From positions 1 through 18,085 of the forward strand of contig DASRJX010000105.1 in NCBI GenBank assembly GCA_035649235.1: a stretch of DNA of 18,085 nt. The letters run 5' to 3'. A program made the position numbers and the translations under genes. The DNA comes from DASRJX01 sp035649235 (GTDB taxonomy: Bacteria; Acidobacteriota; Polarisedimenticolia; Gp22-AA2). The notes under the pieces were generated by a model. The model was not told the origin of the DNA. It saw only the letters and a program-made list of their open reading frames with translations, and did not search any database. Positions 1 through 7,275 of the stretch are shown here, piece by piece (the first letter of the stretch is position 1; each line of letters begins with the position of its first letter).

Positions 1-52
1 CCCGAACGGTGCGGCGGGTCAACTCCTGTTCTTCGGTCAGCCGGAATTCCAC
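1..52 (-). CDS. Probable acyl-CoA dehydrogenase, N-terminal fragment (cut by window edge)
   Basis: Only the first 17 codons are in the window. Reading leftwards from a GTG at 52-50 they give MEFRLTEEQELTRRTVR, which resembles the opening helix of acyl-CoA dehydrogenases (family openings of the type MDFxLTEEQxxLRxxVRxF). These are FAD flavoenzymes that desaturate acyl-CoA at the alpha-beta position. A GGAGG Shine-Dalgarno sequence sits 6 bases before the GTG, and a promoter lies at 97-125 on the same strand, so this is the real start. An ATG a few bases upstream is out of frame. The call rests on a short N-terminus only; another protein beginning with a similar helix cannot be excluded. Confidence 0.6.
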   Translation of the reverse strand, partial: MEFRLTEEQELTRRTVR

Positions 53-96
53 GGCATTCCTCCGCAAACCCTTGAGCCGCCAGCCCGTGCGGCTGG

Positions 97-125
97 ATTC
101 TATTGCACGCCCGACGCCGGATCAA
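97..125 (-). promoter_or_regulatory. Sigma70-type promoter for the leftward acyl-CoA dehydrogenase gene
   Basis: On the minus strand TTGATC (125-120) and TAGAAT (102-97) are separated by exactly 17 bases. The predicted transcription start is near 90, giving a leader of about 38 bases that contains the GGAGG ribosome-binding site. The -35 matches TTGACA at four of six positions and the -10 matches TATAAT at five of six. Confidence 0.5.
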
Positions 126-208
126 GGCCGCAGCGGACGGCGGTCCTCGAACGCTCCCGAGCGCGCAGGAGAGCGGCTTTGCAGCCAGTCAGGATGAACA
201 CAATTTAA

Positions 209-245
209 CTAACACATGTATTTACTATATGTTAGAAATATTAAC
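209..245. repeat. Inverted repeats in the hsp20 upstream region (possible operator)
   Basis: CTAACACAT (209-217) pairs with ATATGTTAG (227-235), 8 of 9 positions, across a 9-base spacer. The right arm overlaps a second smaller inverted repeat, GTTA (231-234) with TAAC (242-245). The first repeat is centred about 41 bases before the -35 box, a position where an activator or upstream repressor could bind. No known heat-shock operator consensus was matched. Confidence 0.4.
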
Positions 246-262
246 AACAAACTTTATAAAAC

Positions 263-291
263 TTGACAGTGATAGACTCATGTTATATATT
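263..291 (+). promoter_or_regulatory. hsp20 promoter, near-consensus sigma70
   Basis: A perfect TTGACA (263-268) is followed after 17 bases by TATATT (286-291). The predicted start is near 298 and the leader is about 39 bases long. The match is to the housekeeping sigma factor rather than to a sigma32-type consensus, so heat control would more likely come from a repressor or from the leader. Confidence 0.75.
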
Positions 292-298
292 CCCCAGC

Positions 299-314
299 GT
301 TCCAGGTCAGGAAC
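299..314 (+). promoter_or_regulatory. Small inverted repeat at the hsp20 transcription start
   Basis: GTTCC (299-303) and GGAAC (310-314) are perfect complements around a 6-base loop, starting at the predicted +1 and ending 7 bases before the AGGAGG ribosome-binding site. It could be an operator overlapping the start point or a short stabilising hairpin at the 5' end of the mRNA. It does not cover the ribosome-binding site, so it is not by itself a thermometer that hides it. Confidence 0.35.
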
Positions 315-336
315 ACTGATAGGAGGATGCAAGACC

Positions 337-780
337 ATGGTGAGCGTAACTCGTTGGGAACCGTACCGCGACATGATGAGCTTTCAGAGCAGCCTGAGCC
401 GGATCCTCAACGACGCCTTCACGCCGCACTCGGCGGCCGAGGCGGTCGGGGCCTGGCTCCCTCCCGTCGACATCGTCGAGGAGACCGACAGGCTCGTCCT
501 CAGGGCCGAGCTCCCGGGCCTCCGCGCCGAGGACATCGACATCAAGGTGGAGAACGGCACCCTCATCCTGCGCGGCGAGAAGAAGCAGGAGAAGGAGGTC
601 AACACGGAGTCCGCGCACAGGCTCGAGCGCTACTACGGCACCTTCGCGCGCAGCTTCGTGTTGCCCGTCTCGATTGCCGCCGACGCCATCCAGGCGCGCT
701 ACAAGGACGGCGTGCTCGAGGTGGTGCTGCCGAAGGCGGAGGAGGCAAAGCCGCGGAAGATCAAGATCGTCGAGGCCTGA
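337..780 (+). CDS. Small heat shock protein, Hsp20/alpha-crystallin family
   Basis: This 147-residue cytoplasmic chaperone would bind unfolding proteins in an ATP-independent way and hand them to the DnaK system. The alpha-crystallin domain spans about residues 42-135 and includes the ELPGL motif after the second strand and the family ARYKDGVLEVVLP motif. The C-terminal I-x-I anchor for oligomer assembly is IKI at 142-144. The start is the ATG at 337, with AGGAGG 10 bases upstream and a strong promoter at 263-291. The open frame extends upstream to 103, but that part runs through the promoter and is not coding. The gene is a single transcription unit ending at the terminator at 808-841. Length and motifs are normal for the family. 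Confidence 0.95.
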   Translation: MVSVTRWEPYRDMMSFQSSLSRILNDAFTPHSAAEAVGAWLPPVDIVEETDRLVLRAELPGLRAEDIDIKVENGTLILRGEKKQEKEVNTESAHRLERYYGTFARSFVLPVSIAADAIQARYKDGVLEVVLPKAEEAKPRKIKIVEA

Positions 781-807
781 GCCCCTCGAAGGACTCTGCC
801 GCGTCGA

Positions 808-841
808 GGCGCCGGATCCACGGATCCGGCGCCTTTTTTTT
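808..841 (+). terminator. Intrinsic terminator of hsp20
   Basis: Two 12-base arms, 808-819 and 822-833, are perfect complements around a 2-base centre and are followed by eight T residues (834-841). In practice the innermost pair opens to make a usable loop. The T tract reaches the last base of the convergent threonine aldolase stop codon. On the minus strand there is no T tract after the hairpin, so it should act mainly rightward. Confidence 0.93.
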
Positions 842-1881
842 CAGGCTTCCGACACGATGGCGGCCAGCCGATCCGCCGCCGCGTCGATCTCCTCCGGGCC
901 GACGTCGTAGTGGGTGACGGCGCGGACCTGCCGTTCCTCGACCACCAGCGACAGGACCCCCGCGGCGCGCCACAGCTCCTCGACCCGCGACGCCGTGAGC
1001 CCCGGATGCAGGACGTCGAAGATCACGATGTTCGTCTGCACCCGGCCCGGATCGATCGCCAGCCCGCGGATCGCTCCGATCCGCGCGGCCAGGCGGCGCG
1101 CGACGGCGTGGTCCTCGGCCAGGCGGTCGACGTGATCCGTGAGCGCAACGATCCCGGCCGCCGCCAGGACCCCGGCCTGCCGCATCCCTCCACCCATGCG
1201 CTTGCGGACCCTGAGCGCTTCCTCGATGAAATCGGCCGGCCCCGCGATCACCGATCCGACGGGAGCGCCAAGACCTTTCGAGAGGCAGGTCATCACCGAG
1301 TCGAAGGGGCGAGTCAGCTCGCCGGCCGGACAGCCGAGGGCCACGGCAGCGTTGAAAATCCGGGCGCCATCGAGGTGGGTCGGGATGCCGCGCTCCCGAG
1401 CCAGGGCGCAGACCGCCTCGGCGTCGGCGCTCGGGAGGAGGAGCCCGCCCGCCATGTTGTGGGTGTTCTCCAGGCTCACGAGCCCCGTCTGCGCCACGTA
1501 GTAGACCGGCGGCCGGAGGGCGCGGCGGACGTCCTCGGCGCCCAGCCCTCCCTGCCGGCCCGCCAGCGGGCGCGCCAGAACCCCAGAGAACGCCGCCATC
1601 ATCGCCATCTCGTAGTTGAAGATGTGGCTGCGCTCCTCGAGGATCACCTCCTGACCCGGCCGGGTCCAGACCTTGACGGCGATCTGGTTCCCCATGACGC
1701 CGGAGGGCACGAACAGCGCCGCCGGCTTTCCCAGGCGCTCGGCCGCCATCTCCTCCAGGCGGCGCACCGTCGGGTCCTCGCGGAAGACGTCGTCCCCCAC
1801 CTCCGCCTCGGCCATGGCGCGCCGCATGGCCGGCGTCGGACGGGTCACGGTGTCGGAGCGCAAATCGATGCGGCGGTCCAT
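841..1881 (-). CDS. ltaE: Low-specificity L-threonine aldolase
   Basis: This PLP-dependent fold-type I enzyme cleaves L-threonine or L-allo-threonine to glycine and acetaldehyde. The protein begins MDRRIDLRSDTVTRPT, the family's characteristic opening. HLDGAR (about 169-174) supplies the aspartate that contacts the PLP ring, and the Schiff-base lysine is K202 in CLSKGLGAPVGS. The 346-residue length is normal. I chose the ATG at 1881 because homologues start just before IDLRSDT and GGAG/GAGG sequences precede it. An upstream in-frame ATG at 1908 would add nine residues but has a poorer ribosome-binding site. The gene diverges from the sulfatase-superfamily gene and converges on hsp20, so it is probably monocistronic. 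Confidence 0.92.
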   Translation of the reverse strand: MDRRIDLRSDTVTRPTPAMRRAMAEAEVGDDVFREDPTVRRLEEMAAERLGKPAALFVPSGVMGNQIAVKVWTRPGQEVILEERSHIFNYEMAMMAAFSGVLARPLAGRQGGLGAEDVRRALRPPVYYVAQTGLVSLENTHNMAGGLLLPSADAEAVCALARERGIPTHLDGARIFNAAVALGCPAGELTRPFDSVMTCLSKGLGAPVGSVIAGPADFIEEALRVRKRMGGGMRQAGVLAAAGIVALTDHVDRLAEDHAVARRLAARIGAIRGLAIDPGRVQTNIVIFDVLHPGLTASRVEELWRAAGVLSLVVEERQVRAVTHYDVGPEEIDAAADRLAAIVSEA

Positions 1882-1936
1882 CGCCTCGTCTCTCCGTTCG
1901 CCGCCCATCCTACATGAGCCCCCGGAGACGCCACGC

Positions 1937-1942
1937 TATAAT
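1937..1942 (+). promoter_or_regulatory. TATAAT -10 box giving a probable leaderless mRNA for the sulfatase-like gene
   Basis: A perfect TATAAT lies nine bases before the ATG at 1952. Transcription normally begins about 6-9 bases after the -10, so the mRNA would start at or very near the ATG. No Shine-Dalgarno sequence fits between them. No good -35 is visible 17 bases upstream. The flanking 11-mer CGCTATAATCC (1934-1944) recurs in front of the RNase J gene. Confidence 0.55.
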
Positions 1943-1951
1943 CCACGCCCG

Positions 1952-3430
1952 ATGACGTCCCGTCGCCGGCCCCGCCGGAGCAGCGCCCGGGAGGATCGAG
2001 CGCGCCGCCCCTCGGGCCGCCCGGCGATCCTCCTGGCCGTGGCCGTCGCCCTGGTCCTCGTCGCCTCGGCCTGCAGCAGAGCGCCCCGCCCCTCGGTCGT
2101 GCTGATCACCATCGACACGCTGCGTCCCGATCGCCTGGGTTGCTACGGCTACGACCGAAAGACGTCGCCGCACATCGACGCGCTGGCGCGGCAGTCGACC
2201 CTCTTCGAGCGGGCCTACACCTCCCTGCCGCGCACCACGCAGTCGATCGGCTCCATCATGACCGGCCGTCACCCGAGGTCGCACGGGGCGCGTGGCCTCT
2301 TCTCCAGCCTGCCCGCCGTCAACCGGACGCTGGCGGAGATCCTCAGCGAGGCGGGCTACGAGACGGCGGCCGTGGTGTCCAACACCTTCCTGCGGCCGGG
2401 CCAGGGGTTCGAGCAGGGATTCGATCGGTACGACAACCCCGAGCGCCGCTGGGACGCGGACTCGGCCGAGGAGGTCACCGCCGCCGCCTCCGCGTGGCTC
2501 GACAGCCGATCAGGAGGCGGCAGCTTCTTCCTCTGGGTGCATTATCTCGATCCTCACTGGCGCTACGAGCCGCCGCCGCCTCTCGACAGCACCTTCGACC
2601 CGGACTTCGCAGGCCCCTTCACCGTCTATTCCGACCTCGACGCAGGCCGGCTGACGAAGGGCCAGGTGATCTTCGAGGACGTCGTGCCGGCGCGGCAGGC
2701 GGAGCATCTCAAGGCCCTCTACGATGGGGAGATCGCCAGGACCGATGCCGCGGTCGGTGTTCTCCTGAAACGACTGGAGCGCGTCCCTGAGTCTCTCCTC
2801 CTGGTGCTGACGGCCGACCACGGAGAGAGCCTCGGCGAGCACGCCTACCGCTTCGCCCACGGAGAATTCCTCTACGAGTCCGGGCTGCGGATCCCGCTCC
2901 TGATGCGGTTCCCCGGTCGCCTGCCAGAGGGCGCGCGGGTCCCGGCGCTGGCGATGAACATCGACATCGCCCCCACCATCCTGACGCTCGTGGGAGTCCC
3001 AGGGATGCAGGGCGTCGAGGGGCGGCCTCTCCTGATCCCGGCGTCCGCCGGCTCCGCCCGCTTCGCGCCGGCCCCAGGGCGCTCGCTGGTCGTGGCCGAG
3101 AGCGACTTCCAGCTCATCCATCCGGAGAACCCGCGCTATCGCATCCCCGGTCCGGCCGGGCGGTGGACCGCGGCCTCGGACGGGCGGTACAAGCTGATCC
3201 TCATCCCCAGGCCGGGCGGCGAGGATGTCGAGATCTACGACCTGCAAGAGGACCCGGGCGAGACGAAAGACCTCGCCTCGAGTGTAGCACTCAGCCCGGT
3301 CCGCGCGCGGCTGCTGCGGGAGGTGAAGAAGTTCGCCGATTACGGCACCGGCCCGCTCCTCCCTCCGGGCGAGGAATCCCTGAGCGACGAGGATCGGGCG
3401 CGCCTGCGCTCGCTCGGCTACGTGAACTGA
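1952..3430 (+). CDS. Sulfatase/alkaline phosphatase-superfamily lipoprotein with threonine at the nucleophile position
   Basis: This 492-residue protein belongs to the sulfatase-like fold of metal-dependent hydrolases. It has an arginine-rich N-terminus, a hydrophobic stretch (about 24-38) and a possible lipobox ASAC with C41, suggesting an exported lipoprotein. Metal ligands are visible as D55 in TIDTLRPD and D289-H290 in TADHGESLGEH. The HYLDPHWRY segment (197-204) and the C-terminal LRSLGYV tail also occur in uncharacterised members from GC-rich soil phyla. At the position of the formylglycine Cys/Ser in true sulfatases (C-x-P-S-R) the sequence is TTQS, so T95 is the likely nucleophile and FGly-dependent sulfatase activity is unlikely. 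A phosphatase, phosphodiesterase or phosphotransferase are alternatives; the substrate is unknown. The start is the ATG beside the TATAAT; the frame upstream runs through the aldolase gene and is not used. Confidence 0.85.
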   Translation: MTSRRRPRRSSAREDRARRPSGRPAILLAVAVALVLVASACSRAPRPSVVLITIDTLRPDRLGCYGYDRKTSPHIDALARQSTLFERAYTSLPRTTQSIGSIMTGRHPRSHGARGLFSSLPAVNRTLAEILSEAGYETAAVVSNTFLRPGQGFEQGFDRYDNPERRWDADSAEEVTAAASAWLDSRSGGGSFFLWVHYLDPHWRYEPPPPLDSTFDPDFAGPFTVYSDLDAGRLTKGQVIFEDVVPARQAEHLKALYDGEIARTDAAVGVLLKRLERVPESLLLVLTADHGESLGEHAYRFAHGEFLYESGLRIPLLMRFPGRLPEGARVPALAMNIDIAPTILTLVGVPGMQGVEGRPLLIPASAGSARFAPAPGRSLVVAESDFQLIHPENPRYRIPGPAGRWTAASDGRYKLILIPRPGGEDVEIYDLQEDPGETKDLASSVALSPVRARLLREVKKFADYGTGPLLPPGEESLSDEDRARLRSLGYVN

Positions 3431-3467
3431 TCGCTTGTCCTCGAGCGCGGGAGCAGGGGGCCGCACT

Positions 3468-4628
3468 TCAGGACGCGGAGGGCATCAGCCGCTCGAGGAC
3501 CTCGTTCGACAGGAGCCGGCCGCGACGCGTGAGCCTCAGTCGGCCGCCCTGCGTCTCGACCAGCCCGGCCGCCGCCAGATCCGCGACGACCGGATCGCCC
3601 GTGCCGGGCAGGCGGTCGTCGTACCGGCGGCGCAGCGCCTCCAGATCGACGCCCTCCGCCAGCCGTAGACCCGCGAGGAGCGCCTCCGTCCCCCGTCCCA
3701 GGCGCGACTGTGGGTCCGGGACGCGCTCGACTCCCTGGCCGCCGCGAAGCAGGTAGCCCGAGAGATCGGCCGGATTGCTCCAGCGCTCCCCCCCGAAATA
3801 AGAATGCGCCGAGGGACCGAAGCCGAGATACTCCTCGTCGGTCCAGTACTTCAGGTTGTGCCGGCTGCGATGGCCGGGCCGCGCGAAGTTGGAGATCTCG
3901 TAGTGCTCGAAGCCGCAAAGCGCCAGGCGATCGGCCGCCCGGTCGTACAGGTCGGCGACGGCATCAGGCGGCGGGATCGACGTGCGGCCGAGGGCGACCG
4001 CGCGCCCGAGACGGGTCTTCTCGTGCACCTCGAGGACATAGAGCGACAGGTGGTCGACGCCGAGGTCCGCGAGCGTGTCGAGATCCCGGAGCGCCCCGTC
4101 CGCCTCCTGCCCCGGAAGGCCGAGGATGAGGTCGGCGGCCAGGCTCCCGAAGCCGGCCCGCCGCGCCGACCTCACCGCCTCTTCGGCCCGGGAGGCGTCG
4201 TGCGGCCGGAGCATCAACCTCAAGAGACGATCGTCGAGCGACTGCACTCCGATGGCGAGCCGCGTGACGCCCGCGTCCCGGAGCCCCGCCAGGAGATCGG
4301 GCGTCAGATCCTCGGGGTTCGCCTCGACGGCGATCTCGGAGCCCCGGGCGAGCCCGAAGGCCGCCCGCGCGGCGGAGACGATCGAAGCGACGCCCCCGGC
4401 GCCGAGCAGCGACGGCGTGCCCCCGCCGAAGTGAAGGGTGTCGGCCACCTCGGCCGCGCCGCAAAGCACCTCCCTGCGGGCGGCGCACCAGGCCGCCGCG
4501 CCGGCGATGTCCGCGGTCACCGCGCGAGCGTAGGCGGCGAGATCGCGGCCGCGCCGCGTCACCAGGTAGAAGGAGCAGTAGCTGCACCGGACCGTGCAGT
4601 ACGGAACGTGGACGTAGAGCCCGATCAC
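3468..4628 (-). CDS. hemW: Radical SAM heme chaperone HemW (HemN-like)
   Basis: The protein starts MIGLYVHVPYC and carries the radical-SAM cluster motif CTVRCSYC (C11, C15, C18), where the cysteines bind a 4Fe-4S cluster and S-adenosylmethionine. GGGTPS follows, and the HemW-type heme-binding HNxxYW motif is present as HNLKYW. The residue after the third cysteine pattern (SF rather than G-C) favours HemW over the coproporphyrinogen oxidase HemN. HemW delivers heme to respiratory enzymes. I chose the GTG at 4628 because it overlaps the batE stop by four bases (GTGA) and matches family N-termini; a GTG at 4658 would add ten residues. It is the last gene of the Bat operon. The 37 bases to the convergent sulfatase-like gene hold no clear terminator. 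Confidence 0.9.
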   Translation of the reverse strand: MIGLYVHVPYCTVRCSYCSFYLVTRRGRDLAAYARAVTADIAGAAAWCAARREVLCGAAEVADTLHFGGGTPSLLGAGGVASIVSAARAAFGLARGSEIAVEANPEDLTPDLLAGLRDAGVTRLAIGVQSLDDRLLRLMLRPHDASRAEEAVRSARRAGFGSLAADLILGLPGQEADGALRDLDTLADLGVDHLSLYVLEVHEKTRLGRAVALGRTSIPPPDAVADLYDRAADRLALCGFEHYEISNFARPGHRSRHNLKYWTDEEYLGFGPSAHSYFGGERWSNPADLSGYLLRGGQGVERVPDPQSRLGRGTEALLAGLRLAEGVDLEALRRRYDDRLPGTGDPVVADLAAAGLVETQGGRLRLTRRGRLLSNEVLERLMPSAS

Positions 4629-5416
4629 ACCTTCTCGACCGCGGAGGACGGGACCCACCCGCTCAGCCCGTTCGGCAGGCTGACCTGCATCCAGGGCTCC
4701 AGGCGGTTGCGCAGCTCCATGCGGGTGCCTTCGTGGACCGTGAACAGGATGGTGTTCTCCTGGCCCGGCCCGCTGCGCACGTCGACCTTGTCCTGCATGA
4801 CGATGGCCACCTCCAGGGACGATTCGCGGACCTTGTAGAGGAGGGCCACGCCGGCGGTCACGGCCAGCAGGCCCGCGAAGAGCGCGCCGTAGCCGAAGAG
4901 CCGGCGCCGCACCCAGGAGCGCGATACGAGGAGACCGCCGACGAGCGCCGCGCCCGCCGTGTAGAGGATCAGGAAAATGGCGGCGAGCGGATCGGGGGGC
5001 AGCCTCTCGATCGTTTCGCGGACCACGCGGATCGGGTACTGGAGCTCCGGCTCCGTGACCCGGTCGCGGATCTGCCCGAGGGCCAGGGCGAGGTTCTCGC
5101 GCGTCTCCTTGTCCCCCGGGTTCAGGCGCAGCGCCCGCTCGTACTGCAGGATGGCATCCCCCAGGCGCCCGAGCTTGAAATAGGCGTTTCCGAGGTTGTA
5201 CAGGACGCGCGGGTCCTTGACGCCGGCGTCCAGGATCTTCTCGTAGGAGCCCGCGGCCGCCTCGAACCGGCCGTCCTCGAATGCCGAGTTCCCCTTCTCG
5301 AACAGGTCCTCCATGGCCCCGGCCCGGATCGGCAAGGCACCGAGGGGCGCCGCCAGAAGGCCGATGGCCAGCAGCACCGCGCGCACGACCCGCTTTCCCT
5401 TCCGCCGCGGGATCAT
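4625..5416 (-). CDS. batE: BatE-like protein: TPR, two membrane segments, SH3 domain
   Basis: This 263-residue protein has an N-terminal hydrophobic segment (about 12-30) suggesting export. TPR-type repeats follow over about 38-118, with LYNLGNAYFKLGRLGDAI the clearest unit. Two transmembrane helices lie near 144-165 and 173-195. A bacterial SH3 domain (about 203-263) has the VRSGPG and SGWVPSSAV signatures. TPR plus SH3 is the architecture of BatE in batABCDE clusters. The ATG at 5416 overlaps the batD stop by four bases (ATGA), with GAGGAG nine bases before it. The frame is open far upstream, but that portion is arginine/proline/alanine-rich shadow of batD. The TPRs probably scaffold partners in the periplasm; the SH3 ligand is unknown. 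Confidence 0.85.
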   Translation of the reverse strand: MIPRRKGKRVVRAVLLAIGLLAAPLGALPIRAGAMEDLFEKGNSAFEDGRFEAAAGSYEKILDAGVKDPRVLYNLGNAYFKLGRLGDAILQYERALRLNPGDKETRENLALALGQIRDRVTEPELQYPIRVVRETIERLPPDPLAAIFLILYTAGAALVGGLLVSRSWVRRRLFGYGALFAGLLAVTAGVALLYKVRESSLEVAIVMQDKVDVRSGPGQENTILFTVHEGTRMELRNRLEPWMQVSLPNGLSGWVPSSAVEKV

Positions 5417-7275
5417 CGCGGCAGGCTCCTCTCCAGTCCGACCAGGGTCTCTTCGGCCGCCCGCAGCGTGCGCCGCATCTCCTCTTCTCCGGAGGAGGAT
5501 GGCGCGAAGCGGGCGAAGTCGCAGGCCTCCAGGCAGCGATGGAAGTCGGCCCGCAGGTCCTCGGGGGCGCCCCGCGCGGCGAGCAGCTCCTCGATCCGCT
5601 GGTGCGTCAGGCCGGCGCCGCGGGCGTCGAACTTGTCTCCCACGTAGTCGGTCATCGCCTGCGCCACCGCGGCGTAGAAGGTGCGCGCGCTGCCCGGCTT
5701 CATGCGCCGGCGCGCCTGGCGCAGCCGGGCCCGGGCGGCGGCGCGCGCCCGGCGCTCGCGGCGCGAGCGCGCCGCCTGGGGCGACGTGTCCCGCATCCGC
5801 ACCCACGTGAAGAGCGACAGGTCGGCGGCGATCGGCAGGATCAGCAGGACGGCGAACAGGGGCGATCGGAACAGCGGCCGCGAGTGGTCGCGCAGGCCGC
5901 CGGGCGCCAGCTTGAGATAGTGGATGTCCCTGCGGAGCAGCCGCACGTCGCTCTGCGCCACCAGCGGCAGCGAGGCCGATCCGGTCTCGTCACCGCGCGT
6001 CACCTGGATCGACAGGGGATGGCTGGAGATCGTCCGGTACTGCGCCCCCTTCGGGTCGAAGTACGAGAAGTTGACCGGCGGCACCGTCTGTGTCCCGGGT
6101 GCTAACGGGATCACGACGTAATCCCACGCCTTCTCCGATCGCAGCCGGTCGCCCTGCACGTTCGTGGAGGAGGTGACCTTGGGGTCGAAGCGCTTGAAGT
6201 CGGCCAGCTCGGCGATCTCCGGCGCCTCGACCGCCCCGAGGCTCCCTTCGCCGGCCACGCGCACCTTGAGCCCCACGGCGTCGTTGACTCGCGACGCGTT
6301 GCGGTCGGCGGTCACCTGCAGGCTGAAGTCGCCGACCGCCCCGGAAAAGGCGGCGGGACGGCCCGCCGCCGGCAGCGGCAGGACCTTCACGGTGACCGGC
6401 TCGGTGCGGCGCGTGACCGTCTCGGTGGGCGTGAAGAAGAACGACTCCAGCGGATCGGAGCTGCGCCGGCGGACCTGGATCTGCCAGCCGATCGGCGGCA
6501 CGGTGAGCGGCCCGGAGGAGGTGGGAAAGAGGGCCCGCTTCATCAAGGTGATCTCGCTCCACATCTCCCCGTCAATCGGCACCCTGCGGACCTCCAGCTG
6601 GTCGGGGAGCTTGATCTCCTCCGTCCAGAAGCCGGGGAAGCTCGGGGTCTCCTGGTAGCCGATGTTGAGCACCTCGGTCTGCGTGGCGAGGATGACCTTC
6701 AGCGTGACCTGCTGTCCGACATAGGCCGTGGACGGCTCGATCTCGGAGCGGATCCGCAAGGCGGCGGGCACAGCACTCCCGCGCGGCGCGCCCGGCGTCG
6801 AGCCAGGAGCACGCGGGCCCGGTCCGACACGCCGCTGCGGCGTCGAGCCATAGGGGGAGCGGACCGCGCTCCTGGGCAGCACGCCGACCTCGATCGGCTG
6901 CGTGCGGTAGGTCCTCCCCTGCACCAGGACCGCGAGGGAGGGGATGGTCGCCTTCCCCGTCTTGGTCGGCGTCATGGAGTAGGCGTACGTCTTGCTGGAG
7001 GTGCTGACGCCGTTGATCCATTGGAAGCGGGTGGAAACCGACGGACCGCCGGAGACCTGGAAGTCGTCCAGCACCGCCATGTCGGGGGGACCGACCCCGT
7101 CGAGCGACGGCCCCACGATCTCGATCAGCAGCCGCAGATCCTCCCCTTCCCCCATCTCGGTCCGATCGACCTGGGCGCGCACGCGCACCTGGTCCTGTGC
7201 CATGGACCAGGTCGCCGCCGCCAGCAGCACGAGCGGAAGGAGGAGCGGAAGCGCCCTCGAGCCCCTGGTGCTCAC
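5413..7275 (-). CDS. batD: BatD family membrane-anchored protein
   Basis: This 620-residue protein starts with a signal peptide (about 8-27, ending WSMAQ). A long beta-rich periplasmic region follows, with BatD-type strands such as VRVRAQVDRTEMGEGEDLRL near the start and repeated immunoglobulin-like segments. A transmembrane helix (PLFAVLLILPIAADLSLF) then leads to an arginine-rich cytoplasmic tail with a helical domain containing ACDFARFAP. The GTG at 7275 overlaps the end of the batC frame by four bases (GTGA) and has GGAGAAGGA just upstream. The frame stays open to 7947, but that extension is batC read in another frame. BatD is thought to work with the VWA proteins BatA and BatB in the membrane; no enzymatic motif is visible. 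Confidence 0.88.
   Translation of the reverse strand: MSTRGSRALPLLLPLVLLAAATWSMAQDQVRVRAQVDRTEMGEGEDLRLLIEIVGPSLDGVGPPDMAVLDDFQVSGGPSVSTRFQWINGVSTSSKTYAYSMTPTKTGKATIPSLAVLVQGRTYRTQPIEVGVLPRSAVRSPYGSTPQRRVGPGPRAPGSTPGAPRGSAVPAALRIRSEIEPSTAYVGQQVTLKVILATQTEVLNIGYQETPSFPGFWTEEIKLPDQLEVRRVPIDGEMWSEITLMKRALFPTSSGPLTVPPIGWQIQVRRRSSDPLESFFFTPTETVTRRTEPVTVKVLPLPAAGRPAAFSGAVGDFSLQVTADRNASRVNDAVGLKVRVAGEGSLGAVEAPEIAELADFKRFDPKVTSSTNVQGDRLRSEKAWDYVVIPLAPGTQTVPPVNFSYFDPKGAQYRTISSHPLSIQVTRGDETGSASLPLVAQSDVRLLRRDIHYLKLAPGGLRDHSRPLFRSPLFAVLLILPIAADLSLFTWVRMRDTSPQAARSRRERRARAAARARLRQARRRMKPGSARTFYAAVAQAMTDYVGDKFDARGAGLTHQRIEELLAARGAPEDLRADFHRCLEACDFARFAPSSSGEEEMRRTLRAAEETLVGLERSLPR

Larger units (their letters stand above)
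196..298. promoter_or_regulatory. AT-rich promoter island upstream of hsp20
   Basis: About 100 bases here are strongly AT-rich inside an otherwise GC-rich sequence. The whole stretch 53-336 between the leftward gene and hsp20 contains no convincing coding region. The island holds two inverted repeats and the hsp20 -35/-10 pair. Low GC eases DNA melting and is compatible with a tightly controlled stress promoter or an AT-binding repressor, but the regulator cannot be identified from sequence alone. No CIRCE element (TTAGCACTC-N9-GAGTGCTAA) is present. Confidence 0.55.

Noticed and set aside
103..336. In-frame N-terminal extension of Hsp20 back to position 103
   Set aside because: It covers the -35, -10 and ribosome-binding site of hsp20, has no Hsp20-like sequence, and the ATG at 337 has an ideal AGGAGG.
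196..336. CIRCE operator or ROSE-type RNA thermometer for hsp20
   Set aside because: The CIRCE consensus is absent. The predicted leader is only about 39 bases and no stem covers the AGGAGG, so neither element is supported.
910..1917. Long plus-strand open frame opposite the threonine aldolase
   Set aside because: It is the antisense shadow of a well-supported conserved gene, rich in Arg/Asp/His with no recognisable domain.
1935..1940. Divergent -10 (TATAGC on the minus strand) for threonine aldolase overlapping the sulfatase-like TATAAT
   Set aside because: Only four of six matches and no -35 at the proper spacing; too weak to list as a promoter.
3431..3467. Bidirectional terminator between the sulfatase-like gene and hemW
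   Set aside because: Only short, imperfect complementarity is present and there is no T tract on either strand.
5417..5806. N-terminal extension of BatE
   Set aside because: It is antisense-free shadow of batD in another frame with no family similarity. The ATG at 5416 overlaps the batD stop and is followed by a signal-like segment.
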